A DNA stretch of 64,000 nt. Source: Sacculina carcini. Taxonomy: Eukaryota > Arthropoda > Thecostraca > Sacculinidae. The DNA lies in assembly GCA_916048095.2 (NCBI GenBank), contig OU696575.1, forward strand, positions 4,931,501-4,995,500, in the 5' to 3' direction. The translations under genes and the position numbers were made by a program. The notes below the pieces were generated by a model. It was not told the origin of the DNA, made no database searches, and was given only the letters and a program-made list of their open reading frames with translations. Below, piece by piece: positions 46,327-56,578 of the stretch (positions within the stretch are counted from its first letter, which is position 1; the number at the start of each line of letters is the position of its first letter).

Positions 46327-46395
46327 CAACAATAACAACAACAAATGTATTTTCTATAGCGCACACAGAAATCAGAGGCGCGAAACATAACAAAT
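46327..46395 (-). repeat. LINE/SINE 3' tail motif with (TTG)n, minus
   Basis: On the minus strand: TTTCGCGCCTCTGATTTCTG, GTGCGCTATAGAAAATACA, TTTGTTGTTGTTATTG. It directly adjoins the right end of the MITE-like element. Confidence 0.65.
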
Positions 46396-46846
46396 AAATG
46401 GACGAAAGAAAAGAAAATAGAGTTAAGTAGCTCGGCGGGGGAGAGTCACAATGAGCAGTCGAAGAAAGTCAATATACATGGTTATATCGGAGTAAATATA
46501 GAGTAGATACATGAATATGAATAAATATATGTAAATATAAAGTTAGTGAACAAAAATATCAAATAAGTGAAAGTAAGTGAGGGCACAAACAAGTAAGTGG
46601 CTATATGAGGGCTAGTGGCGTCGAAACGGAGGAGTAAGAGGGGACGGCAAGGATAGCAAATAGTTGTGCAGTGAGGTAGAAAAGGACATTTAAGATTTCT
46701 AAACTGCTAAACTTCAAACTCATGATAAGCTTTTGCAATAATATCTCAATGTAATTTCCGGATAAACTAATATTAGTGTAGAAGATTTTGGAAATGGGAA
46801 ATGTTCATGCTATGATTTAAGGAAGTAAGTTTATTTGCGTTTCTAG
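46396..46846. other. AT-rich DNA, probable retroelement 3' region
   Basis: It may be the upstream body of the minus-strand retroelement ending at 46327. Purine-rich, with ATATGAATAAATAT-type motifs; nothing coding was recognised. Confidence 0.35.
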
Positions 46847-48170
46847 TAGAGATGCAAAACACTGTTTCGGTTGCGGTTTTTTCCACAAAAAAACATGTTT
46901 GAATGTTATTTTTCATTTTTTATGATTAGCCTAAATTTTCCACGGATGTTGGATATTAATGCTTAGAAACTAGTTTGAGTGAAGTTAGTTTTCTCTTCAC
47001 TTATTTCAAAGATAGTTTAACGAGACTATTATAATTTTTTACCATAGTTTCCCTATGAGACATAGGTTTCCACAGGTCATTCTGGCTCGGTGATTTAAAT
47101 AACAGTTTTTATAAATTAAAAACCGATGTTTTTTTCGTGAGATTATTCGTGAGATTGATGTAGAGATTTGTATAGGTTGTCGACAGAACCAAACAAATCA
47201 ATTGATTGATAGTGTTTTTATAGGAACAACAACAACAAGCGTGTATTTGATATAGCGCACTAATCATCAAAGGCGCGATAAACATGTGATAAAGAGATAC
47301 AAAAGCAATAATTACGTCAAAACGGGAGCTCAGAAAGAAGAAAAACAAGAGCTAGCAAGGACAAAATATAACAGGGGCGATAAACACCGACATATTTTCA
47401 TGTTGAAAAAACATCCACAAATGAACTTACAAATACAAGCACTGGCGCACGTCACACATAAGCACGATTAGCACAAGATCAGAGGCTGTGAGCAGAATCA
47501 AATGCACAACAGGAAAACAAAACACAAAGTTCAGTAGTATTAGTAAGAGTATATACATGGCGAGAATATGGAGATATATACAGAATTAGAGTCAATGCAA
47601 TCTAAAAGGTGTATGCAACCATGTTATAATTTTTCTTAAAAAGATGGCATGGTTTTCTTAACTGTTTTAAAATGCCTCTTATTGATGTATTGATTTGGAA
47701 AGGGTCGTCAAACAAGACAAATTAGTCGGTTGGCCAATTGTCTTTGTTAAATACAAAGTGTAATGTTGATTATGTAATTATTGTTTTCTTAAAACAGGCT
47801 TCATGATAGATGAATTAAATAATCTGCTGGAATGTATTGTATGGATTTAAAACTGATCTCTAAAAACTATTGTTTTTCAAGATTGATTTTTTGAAACGCA
47901 TTTTTCATGTATGTATATAAATTTTGAAAAGACCGTCAGCAAAACAAGGCAGATCAATTAACAAGCCATGTAGTTTTTCATAAAACTCTGTTTTTGAGAA
48001 CTGGGCTTATGGATGTAGTCGTTTGTGTTCAAAAAGCCTTTGTACATGGAATATAGTTCATCAGTTGTTATTTGTCTACATTGAAAGAATGATCATTTTT
48101 CTATTCAGGATTGCCATTCTCAATTGTGTGAATCGACAGAAACTGAATCGCTTTTTATGGGTAGTTCATT
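46847..48170. mobile_element. Diverged inverted relative of the 40380 hAT-type element
   Basis: It begins TAGAGATGCAAAAC, the same end motif as the right end of 40380-41961 read inward. GGATGTTGGAT, then CTTAGAAACTAGTTT at 46938-46975 corresponds to the reverse of 41818-41855, and the GTCGGTTGGCCAATTGTCTT region near 47725 corresponds to the reverse of 41435-41460. A minus-strand retroelement tail and body (47222 to about 47600) is inserted within it. The right end near 48170 is not well defined and no target duplication was found. Confidence 0.55.
47222..47290 (-). repeat. LINE/SINE 3' tail motif with (TTG)n, minus
   Basis: On the minus strand: TATCGCGCCTTTGATGATTA, GTGCGCTATATCAAATACA, CGCTTGTTGTTGTTCC. 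Same terminal family as 33598 and 46327. Confidence 0.65.
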
Positions 48171-48539
48171 CAGGGATGATAAGTGTGTGTGTAGATTTGT
48201 AGATTAGATTTGTATTTATTGTCATACACAAACAAACAATTCAATGATAACAAAATGAGATTGCCATATGTGTGTGTGTGTGTGCGTGTGCGTGTATATA
48301 TTCGTAGTTTTGTGTATATAATCACAGGGTTTGTACTTTTGTACTGGCAAAAATTGTAATATGTTGAAAGAAATTATGAGATTAAGAAAGATGTTCGGTG
48401 GCATTGTGTTTATCATAGCACGTTTATTTCAGAGAGTAAGTGGGTTATGAGTGGGAAAACAAAATTTTGGCATTTATTGTGTTTTTATAAATAGCATACT
48501 ACTAGATTAGTTTTTTAACAAAAACGGTTCAAGTCCCTT
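48171..48539. other. AT-rich DNA with a short (TG)n
   Basis: GT dinucleotides at about 48270-48300; otherwise nothing recognised. Confidence 0.45.
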
Positions 48540-48602
48540 TTTTGTTACATAACAATTTGTTACATAATGATTTGTTACATAATGATTTGTTACATACTGA
48601 TT
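48540..48602. repeat. Tandem repeat TTTGTTACATAATGA, about four copies
   Basis: Four near-perfect copies of a 14-16 base unit. Confidence 0.9.
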
Positions 48603-48854
48603 AACTCCATCAAAGGCGAATATTTGAATGCAGGATGCAGGGGAGTATAACCATGGTGCATCAGTGTTAAAAGATGGCGTAGTTTGTAAATTACATTGGT
48701 CCATAAACCATTTTCGGCCTATTCAATGACAACGCATATCTCAATGAAAAGTATATTGCATAAAACACACTTGCACACACAGACACTTTTCGTACATTAC
48801 TATTTGCTATGCTGATATTGATGACAATATAGCCAATGAATTGAACTCAGCAGA

Positions 48855-48952
48855 ATGATCGGGGGTATAATTTCATATTCATATCCCAGTCAATTTTTCG
48901 GGGGTGTATATATACCCCCATACTCCCATGATATACGCCCATGAACTCAATA
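48855..48952 (+). repeat. Dispersed repeat, second copy of 29917-30003
   Basis: GGGGGTATAATTTCATATTC, CAATTTTTCGGGGG, TATATACCCCCATACTCCC, TACGCCCATGA, in the same order and orientation as at 29917-30003. It may be the end of a longer unrecognised element. Confidence 0.6.
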
Positions 48953-49554
48953 ATTAAATGCTACTCTATGTTTACCTGGAAGTGAATCACAGTAATGTGC
49001 AAACAACGGGATTAGATATTCCAATCACAGTGTAGCAATTTTATTGTGCATGCTTAATATTTTTCAATTTGCTAGGGCCACTAACAGCATAAATAAAACA
49101 TGTGATAATAAAAAAGAATTCGTACAACTTCCCAAATTATATAAATTATACAATTAGGGTTCATTTCATGACTTCAAATAATGAAAGGAAAGCGTTTGTC
49201 TCTGCATCGCGATTTGTTGTTAAAAAACAAAATACCCGCGTGGTTTTCAGTTATTAACTATTTTTATATAAATATGGAATGATTCTATTCACTTTAATTT
49301 ATTTATTTTAACACGAATTGTTGACAATCTGGTTGAAATTTTAGTATGTTTTATTATTGAACGTGCCATTTATTTTAAACTTCTTGTTTTTACTGCTTCG
49401 CTGGTTTCGGCAGCCATATTGGTGGTTTGTGTGAACGAAATATGCACCTAGATGTTTGGACTTATGCACCTGGAATAACGAAAACTTGTATGTTATAAAT
49501 TTATTAAAAAACAGAGCAACACCAGAAGTTGTGACTACATATACTTATGTTTTC
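48953..49554. other. AT-rich DNA, nothing recognised
   Basis: No coding region or repeat boundary recognised. Confidence 0.5.
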
Positions 49555-49878
49555 AATTCATTCATTCATTCATGTATTTTTTCCAGCCTTCATGTCAACA
49601 GAACCAAAATATGTAATTAAACCAAAACTGGAAAGGCAATTGAAGCTAAATAGCTTGTGTTGCCTGGGTTAAATCAAATTGTTAATACGATGCAATACAT
49701 ACACGCTCACATATAAACATATTCACGCGCACTAATTCACTCATCTAAACACTGATAAATATATCATACACACAATCACACTCCCACACTCATACACACC
49801 AAATACACACACACCCACACACACACCCACACACACAGCACAATCACGATTTATCGCACTCGACCATATCCTATATTT

Positions 49879-52833
49879 TCATTGGTCAGATTCTTCAGAG
49901 TAAGATTGAATGTATTGTTTTTTCAAGTTTTTCTTGTAGCTGGACAACGTTGGAGTTTGTTTCTGGTCTTTATCCAATTCATTCCACTGCGATATACCTA
50001 CATAGAAAAATGATAAGCTTCTTAGTTTGGTTCGTGTGTGGGGAAAGAGGAATTTGTCTGTATGCCTTGTATTGATTATGAAGTATGCTTGAATGTTAGA
50101 TGGTAATTTCTTATGATATGCTGCATACATTTTAGTTAAATTATTCAGTTTTACTACATCATCAAATTTTAGAATATTTTCATTTTTGAATGAAGGTGAT
50201 GTATGCTCCCTTGCTTTCAGATTGTCTATGATTCTGATAGCTCTTTTTTGTGCAATTCTTATGGTTTGCAAGTTAGTGTAATAAGTATTTCCCCATGCTT
50301 CACAGCAGTATTGTAAATATGATTGAAAAAATGAATAATAAAGGGTGGTTTTTGTTTTAGTGTCGAATATTTCTTTTACTTTGCTGAGAAGGAAGTTCAC
50401 TCTGTTTAGTTTGGCAGTTACATTGGATATTTGCTCTTTCCAATGTAATTTGCTATCAATAATTACTCCCAGAAATTTAGTAGATTGTTTCCTATCAAGT
50501 TTGTCTGCCCCTATGCTTATACAGCTGTTTGAGGTGTCATTACTGTTACTGAAAACAATGTAATTAGACTTTTTTACATTGAGCGATAATTTGTTACTCG
50601 TGAACCAGTCTTGTAATATTTTTATGCCTGAGTTTATTTTTTCATAGAGTTTATACGTGTGTTTGCCTTTGTAGAATATGTTGGTGTCATCCGCAAATGC
50701 TATTGTTTTTGTGTGTCTCATGATGTTGAATAGGTCGTTGATGTAGAGTATGAATAGTGTCGGTCCCAGTGTAGAACCTTGTGGAACCCCGCATTCTATG
50801 GGTAATTGTTCAGACTTTGAACCACTTACTTCAGTGTATTGCGTTCTCTGTGTTAAATAACTTGTGATCCATTGTAGGGTTGTGCCTCTCATGCCGTATA
50901 AGTTTAGTTTTTTCAACAATATTTTGTGATCGACAGTGTCAAAGGCCTTTTTCAGATCCAGGAATAATCCAACAGTTATTTGACGCTGCTCAAAAGACTC
51001 AGTTATGTAGTTGATCATATCAAGCACGGCTTGTGATGTGTTCTTGCCTCTTTGGAATCCATATTGATTTTCATGTATAATTTCATGCTTTTTTATAAAA
51101 CTTATCAATCTTCGATGAAATAATTTTTCTAAAATTTTTGAAAATTGATCTAGTAAAGAAATTGGCCGATAATTTCCGCTTTCCTTGTTATCTCCAGACT
51201 TGTGTATGGGTACTATTTTTGCAATTTTCATAAGATTTGGAAACGTTCCCGTGGAAAAAGATAAATTGAAGATGTATGATAGTGGAGCGGCTATATGATT
51301 GGCGGTGTCTTTAACTATCTTCATGTTGAGATTTAGATGATCTGTTGAACATGTCCCTTTAGCCGACTTGATTGTTTTCTTTACTTCCATCTCTGAAACG
51401 GGATAGAGGAACATAGTTGATTGAACCATGTTTACATGCTGACAGTCATCTATGCTAGTCGGGCTGGTCTTAATTGCTGAGGCAAGAACTGGTCCAATTT
51501 TCACAAAATACTCGTTGAAATGACTTGCTATGCTCTGAGAGTCCGTAATTGTGCCATTTTCTGTGCGTAGCTGACATATCGGCTCTCTCTTTTTTGTTTC
51601 TATATTCAACGTTGCTTTTATGGTTTGCCATTTTTGTCTGATTGTGACATTTCTATCAGAGAAGTGCCTCGCATAGTAAAGTTTCTTGCTCGTATTTATG
51701 ATTTGTGTAAGTTTGTTTCTGTAGTGTTTGTAACTTTTCTCATCTTCTTTCTTTTTTGTGGTCATAAACTTTCGGTAAAGCACTCGTTTGTTGTCACTGG
51801 AGATCTTAATTCCCCTTGTTATCCATGGCCGCCTTTTGGTTTTGTTATCAGTTTTGGTTGTATACATCGGTAAGTGCTTATTAACAGCCAGGATATATAG
51901 GTCGACAAACCGTTCATAAGAGTGATTGACATTATCAGATAATATTGTGTCCCAGTTGATGGAATTAAGATCCCGGTTGAGCCTTTGTACTCGCTTGTCA
52001 GTATATTTTCTTCTTGTATAACACACCGGCTCCTTTTCCGTGATTATGTTGTTGACAATAGCAAATATTGGGTAATGATCCGAGAAATCGTCCTGTATAA
52101 TGCCACTGGTGATATTGCTGGCCACGTCGGTGGTATATATGTTATCAATCAGCGTACTGCTTTGCCTGGTTTCCCTAGTAGCCTTCCTTATCAGCGGATA
52201 AAAACCCAAGTCCATCATTGTGTTAATAAAAATCTGCGTCGACTGATGAGTATCGGCGTTGAATAAGTTCACGTTGAAATCGCCAAGCATAAACCACTCC
52301 TGTTTGTGCATCACGTCAGTTATGCCAGTAATTGTTTCAATATAGTTGCTAACAGGTGTGCCAGGCTGCCTATACACACAGGAAACACGCACTGGCTTAT
52401 GCCCGGATTTCACCGTGACCTCAACCGTTATTATTTCCATAACATGTGCTACTTCAAACGTAAACGCTGATATCTCCTGAACGTCCAGACTGTCCTTAAC
52501 AAATATTGCCACTCCTCCACCTCTCATATGCGTTCGAAGTTGTTGATGTACAGTATATCCTTCAATGCGACAATAATCCATTGACTGTTGATTAGACCAC
52601 GTTTCAGTAACAGCAATAATGTCCCAATTGTGATGTAAACTATCCAAAAATTCAACCAATTCATGAATATGTTTGCACAGACTGCGTGCGTTAACGTGCA
52701 ACATCGATAGTGTCTGATTATCATCGAAGTTTTTCACAAACTCATCTACAGTGTAAGTTTCAGAATTATGATTGTCTAAATTACCTAGAGTCATTCCATT
52801 GTTGTCCAGATGTCCAGAACTTATATCAATCAT
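49879..52833 (-). CDS. L2/CR1-group LINE ORF2: endonuclease and reverse transcriptase
   Basis: 984 codons from MIDISSGHLDNNGMTLGN. Apurinic-type endonuclease at residues 42-262, with HVNARSL, VTETWS, CVYRQPG, LGDFNVN, LIDNIYT and FSDHYPIF. Reverse transcriptase about 530-780, with IVPIHKSGDNKESGNYRPIS, GLFLDLKKAFDTVDH, GVPQGSTLGPTLFILYINDL and AFADDTNIF (FADD 713-716). The C-terminal segment ends SLSFFYVGISQWNELDKD, the usual W-N-x-L terminus. There is no RNase H, which separates it from the I-type LINE. All catalytic motifs checked are intact. Function: nicks target DNA and reverse-transcribes LINE RNA at the nick. Confidence 0.93.
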   Translation of the reverse strand: MIDISSGHLDNNGMTLGNLDNHNSETYTVDEFVKNFDDNQTLSMLHVNARSLCKHIHELVEFLDSLHHNWDIIAVTETWSNQQSMDYCRIEGYTVHQQLRTHMRGGGVAIFVKDSLDVQEISAFTFEVAHVMEIITVEVTVKSGHKPVRVSCVYRQPGTPVSNYIETITGITDVMHKQEWFMLGDFNVNLFNADTHQSTQIFINTMMDLGFYPLIRKATRETRQSSTLIDNIYTTDVASNITSGIIQDDFSDHYPIFAIVNNIITEKEPVCYTRRKYTDKRVQRLNRDLNSINWDTILSDNVNHSYERFVDLYILAVNKHLPMYTTKTDNKTKRRPWITRGIKISSDNKRVLYRKFMTTKKKEDEKSYKHYRNKLTQIINTSKKLYYARHFSDRNVTIRQKWQTIKATLNIETKKREPICQLRTENGTITDSQSIASHFNEYFVKIGPVLASAIKTSPTSIDDCQHVNMVQSTMFLYPVSEMEVKKTIKSAKGTCSTDHLNLNMKIVKDTANHIAAPLSYIFNLSFSTGTFPNLMKIAKIVPIHKSGDNKESGNYRPISLLDQFSKILEKLFHRRLISFIKKHEIIHENQYGFQRGKNTSQAVLDMINYITESFEQRQITVGLFLDLKKAFDTVDHKILLKKLNLYGMRGTTLQWITSYLTQRTQYTEVSGSKSEQLPIECGVPQGSTLGPTLFILYINDLFNIMRHTKTIAFADDTNIFYKGKHTYKLYEKINSGIKILQDWFTSNKLSLNVKKSNYIVFSNSNDTSNSCISIGADKLDRKQSTKFLGVIIDSKLHWKEQISNVTAKLNRVNFLLSKVKEIFDTKTKTTLYYSFFQSYLQYCCEAWGNTYYTNLQTIRIAQKRAIRIIDNLKAREHTSPSFKNENILKFDDVVKLNNLTKMYAAYHKKLPSNIQAYFIINTRHTDKFLFPHTRTKLRSLSFFYVGISQWNELDKDQKQTPTLSSYKKNLKKQYIQSYSEESDQ

Positions 52834-53340
52834 TGATTATGAGACATTGGTTTAGTGGACAATCTGACCAGTTGCCTCTCTTTGATGTCGAGATGTTAAG
52901 ATTCAAATGAAGTACAAAAATATCATACTTAATTGGATATATGGCCCAGTGCGACGAGTTAGTAGCATGCATTATACTAATGATTGTGCTCATACAAAAA
53001 TAGCAATACCCACGCATACTTTCACACCAGCAGACTTGAGCGCACACACACAATTGCACACACATACACGCACACACTCCTACACTCACGTAACCATCAA
53101 TAATCACTCTCTTACACAGATAAATTCCTATATGGATGATTAGAAAATGTAGCTCACGCACAATCCTGCGCACATATACAATTTGAATGTGGATATTTAC
53201 AATACATATCCTCACACACACAAAAGCTCTTGCATTCGCATACACACTCACTTTGACGCAAACACTTAAAATATCATTCATACCAATTCGAATACCTTGA
53301 TGCAGCGGTGAATAAATTGCACAATGTGAAAGAGCGGATA

Positions 53341-54168
53341 TTAGATGTTAATTGACTGCTGACCACCAAGCAAGTTGTCACGAAGCCCCTCCGACCGTGC
53401 CTTATGTCGGCTTGTATATCGCGACCTCGTGATCACCGTATCTTGTTTGACTGACCGCTCGGCAGACTGGCCACTGGCGTTCGTCGTCGAGGGCTGCAGT
53501 TCAGTCATTTTTCCCACAGGACCAGTGTGACGGATGACCTCCTCCATCGATGTCACTCTGGCTGGACGGGCGTGTTCGGTCAGACGAAATACAACTCCTG
53601 ATTGGTCTGTCCAGACAGAGTGCACCTTGCCTGCCTTCCTCATCTGTCGCAACTGAAATGCGAGCGCACTGTTTTGTGGAGTGAGATGATCGTTTATATA
53701 TATGTACTTTCTAGCCGTTTTTTTCAGCGCGGCCCTCGCCTTAAAAAATTCTTGGCGCTTTCCCGCTCTCTCGAAGCGAATCAAAAGAGGCCGAGATCGT
53801 CCAGGTTTTCTCTCCCCGAGACGGTGAGCATACTCTATGTCCTCCGCCGACACCTCAACTCCAATGTTGCTGGCCAGCTCTTTAACCAGTTGGACAGGAC
53901 TCTCACCTGCTCCCTCGGAGATGCCCGACACACACAGGTTTTTTCGCCGACTGGCTTGCTCTAGCATGGATATTTTTTGTTGTGCCAGTTGTAGTTCTTC
54001 CCTTATTTCGGCGAGTTCTTCATTCTTTGCAGCAACTGCAGCCGTCACTGCTGCCTCAACAGCCGGGGCCACGATCTTGTCTCGGAAGGCTTCAAGAATC
54101 TTCTCATTCTTCATACACTCCAACATTGCCTCCAATAAATCCGCAGAATGTGCCGCTGTGCGAGCCAT
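53341..54168 (-). CDS. LINE ORF1: coiled coil plus L1-type RRM domain
   Basis: 275 codons from MARTAAHSADLLEAMLECMK. Residues about 45-75 (KNEELAEIREELQLAQQKIS) form a clear heptad coiled coil, presumed to trimerise. Then RRKNLCVSGISEG starts an RRM-like fold that runs through AEDIEYAHRLGERKPGRSRP and LIRFERAGKRQEFF, followed by a C-terminal domain with YIYINDHLTP. This is the L1 ORF1/transposase_22 architecture, an RNA chaperone coating LINE RNA. No zinc knuckle is present. The tail is basic (SRYTSRHKARSEG). The frame is intact and is followed by the spacer and ORF2. Confidence 0.9.
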   Translation of the reverse strand: MARTAAHSADLLEAMLECMKNEKILEAFRDKIVAPAVEAAVTAAVAAKNEELAEIREELQLAQQKISMLEQASRRKNLCVSGISEGAGESPVQLVKELASNIGVEVSAEDIEYAHRLGERKPGRSRPLLIRFERAGKRQEFFKARAALKKTARKYIYINDHLTPQNSALAFQLRQMRKAGKVHSVWTDQSGVVFRLTEHARPARVTSMEEVIRHTGPVGKMTELQPSTTNASGQSAERSVKQDTVITRSRYTSRHKARSEGLRDNLLGGQQSINI

Positions 54169-54240
54169 GCTAATATTTACTTAAATCAAATTACTTTATA
54201 ACAATTACACAAGCTCACAAGTCCTCTCACTTCAAACAGC

Positions 54241-55265
54241 AACTCCAACAAAAATACACTCACTAACTTATAAATGAACCGTCTTGAAACAATTTCAAAT
54301 TCAGTAATATAGCCTAACGGAAAAATTAACGGAAAAATGCGCAAGCGACTTAAAGACGTCCGCACGCTTTGAAAACAAAATTCAAACTGAATTAATTGAT
54401 TCAGAAATTGAATTCATTAATTGATTGATTAATTAATTGATTCAATTTTAATTGATTTGATTTAGGTTATTATTAATTGTCTTATGCTTAAACCATATAT
54501 CACTGTATTCTAAACTTTTACTTGAACCGACTTGAACCGATCTATGTATTGCACAAACACAAGCGCGTAGAACAACCCTGGTGTATAGCGCCTGGTGGGC
54601 GTTATAGAACGTGATTTTTGGTTGAAGTTTTTCAAGTACAAGACCCTTTTTTTAAAACATCGTTGTTTTGTGTTATCCCTAGTAACGAGTGATTTGTCTT
54701 GTAGGCACGGTCGTAGAACGAGTTTGACTCGTAAAGAGTTCAACTCGAAGTTCCGCTATTTGAGAAGCATATCGCTTGCGAGTTCAAATGCGAGTCAAGA
54801 ATGGAGACGACCATGTTCTCGGTCAATTATTAATGCAAGATCTGAAATGCATTCAAATGGGGTGATACAGCGCATATGACTCGAGGTGTAGTTAAAGGTT
54901 TTCGTTGTGTGTGTGTGTGTGGGTTTTTGCCTCCTTTATTTATTCCTTTACAGGGGGTCTTCGGTTTAGGACGGTCTCGACTTGCGACGTTTCACGGATG
55001 CTACGCTAGAAATCATCTGCTGGAGTTACGTCGATTGCGTCGTAAGTACGACGCAATTTTGTTTTCTGAACCGTGAGTTGATGTGGAATTACCGTCAGAG
55101 ATAGTAGTACAATATTTTTTTTTGAAAAGCACGTGTTTCGCCTTACTAGAGGTGCCATTAGCAATACCTCACGTGCGTTGGACAGTTTTTAGGCTGACGC
55201 AATCGCTACATGCAAAATGGTCCACCAGTGATATAGAATAGTAGCTGCATGCAAAACGCACCTTT
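54241..55265. other. Unassigned DNA between LINE and Tigger
   Basis: 54400-54470 is an ATTAATTGATT-rich tract. Short GT-rich DNA lies at 54906-54925. The left end of the Tigger element should lie between about 55080 and 55260, but no terminal inverted repeat was recognised. Confidence 0.4.
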
Positions 55266-56275
55266 ATGGCTTCAAAGCGTAAAGTGAACTCTTTAGATAA
55301 TAGCGCATCTAAGATAAGGAAGGCCATCACCATGGACATGAAATTTGACATTGTGAAACGAGCAGAAAAGGGAGAAAGGCCAGCGGATATCGGCCGCGCA
55401 CTGCAACTAAGCCGTACGACTGTTGGGACCATCATCAAGGATAAATCCGCAGCATTGAATATGTGAGGGGATCCGCTTCTATGCAATCAACTATGATAAC
55501 TAAACAGCGTAGCGGTCTCATTATTGAGATGAAGAGACTTCTGGTTCCGTGGCTGGAGGACCAGCATCAACGGCGTATCCCGGTGAGCCTTATTTGGATT
55601 CAAGAAAAAGCGAAAGGATTGGTTGAGGCACTGAAAAGTGAAAAGGGAAAAGAGAGTGAAAGTGAACAGATTTCGGCCAGCAGGGGTTGATCCATGCGGT
55701 TTAAGGAGCGTAATAATTATTATAACCTTAAACTGCAGGGTGAAGCTGCAAGTGGTGATGAGAAAGCAGAGGAAGAGAAAGTAGCGCCAGGTCATAAAGA
55801 CAGCAAGGAGCTAACTTCACTTCTTGGGAGCAATTCAGCTGGTATCTACAAGCTGAAGCCCTTGCTAGTGTACCAAGCAGGAAATCCAAGAGCGTTAAAT
55901 GGCATTTCGAAGCATCAACTACCTGTAATCTGGAGATCCAACAAGAAAGCGTGGGTCACGCTTCAGATATTCGAGGATTGGCTTACCAACATCTTTGTTC
56001 TAGAATTTGAACCTTACTGTGCTTCCAATGGGCTGCCCTTTAAAGTGGTGTTGGTGCTGGATAATGCCCCAGGTCACCCTGCCCGCTTGGATGACTTTCA
56101 TCCCAATATCAAGGTAGTTTATCTTCTGCCTAATACTACAGCGCTTTTACAGCCCATGGACCAAGGTGTCATTGCTTCTTTCAAGGCTTATTATCTCCGC
56201 CGGACACTTGCTATGGCTTTCGATGCAACTGAGGAAGACAAGGACGCGACACTGAAGGAATTTTGGAATAATTAC
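55266..56275 (+). pseudogene. Tigger transposase, N-terminal and catalytic part, broken
   Basis: It starts MASKRKVNSLDNSASKIRK. The pipsqueak/CENP-B-type helix-turn-helix follows (MKFDIVKRAEKGERPADIGR, then LSRTTVGTIIKDK), a frame change near 55465, then the second CENP-B-type DNA-binding domain (MKRLLVPWLEDQHQRRIPVS), another near 55690, then the DDE_1 nuclease. In the nuclease LLVYQAGNPRALNGISK, IWRSNKKAWV, VLVLDNAPGHPARLDDFHP and LPNTTALLQPMDQGVIASF give the second and third acidic residues. About 40 residues that should hold the first catalytic aspartate (the VDETGL block) are missing between GEAASGDEKAEEE and APGHKDSKEL, so it could not be active even with the frames ignored. It is interrupted at residue NNY by element F. 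Confidence 0.9.
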
Positions 56276-56578
56276 TAGAGAAGTATCATAAGACTAACGT
56301 CACGTGAATTAGACTTTTTGCACCGGACAATATGATTGCGCAACAACAACAACCACAGCTGACAAACATCATTTTAAGCGTATTACTATCATGACTTATG
56401 GTAATATTTACATGTTCAATGTATTATTGTTTTACATTGACTAACAGGTAAATATATCCAATGTATTGTTATATTCATGTCCAACATATATTAATTATAT
56501 TGTTCTGCTTGCATTTGCCAGATATTTTTGTCATTGTTGATCTTTAAAATATATCGACAAATGTCTCATGCTTATTTA
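56276..56578 (+). repeat. 5' LTR of element F
   Basis: 303 bases from TAGAGAAGTATC to CATGCTTATTTA; it lacks the usual TG and CA ends. The gag ATG lies only 34 bases downstream. Confidence 0.85.

Larger units (their letters stand above)
49555..54240 (-). mobile_element. L2/CR1-group LINE with two intact ORFs
   Basis: A minus-strand LINE: ORF1 at 53341-54168, a 507-base spacer rich in CACACA-type sequence, ORF2 at 49879-52833, a GT-rich 3' untranslated part, and a terminal (ATGA)n tail at 49555-49572. Both ORFs are uninterrupted. The upper (5') boundary is an estimate since no target duplication was found. A small remnant of a related RT lies at 1415-1601. Confidence 0.88.

Noticed and set aside
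52826-53281. 151-codon minus-strand ORF between LINE ORF1 and ORF2
   Set aside because: Val/Cys/Ile-rich translation of CACACA-type spacer sequence with no domain pattern.
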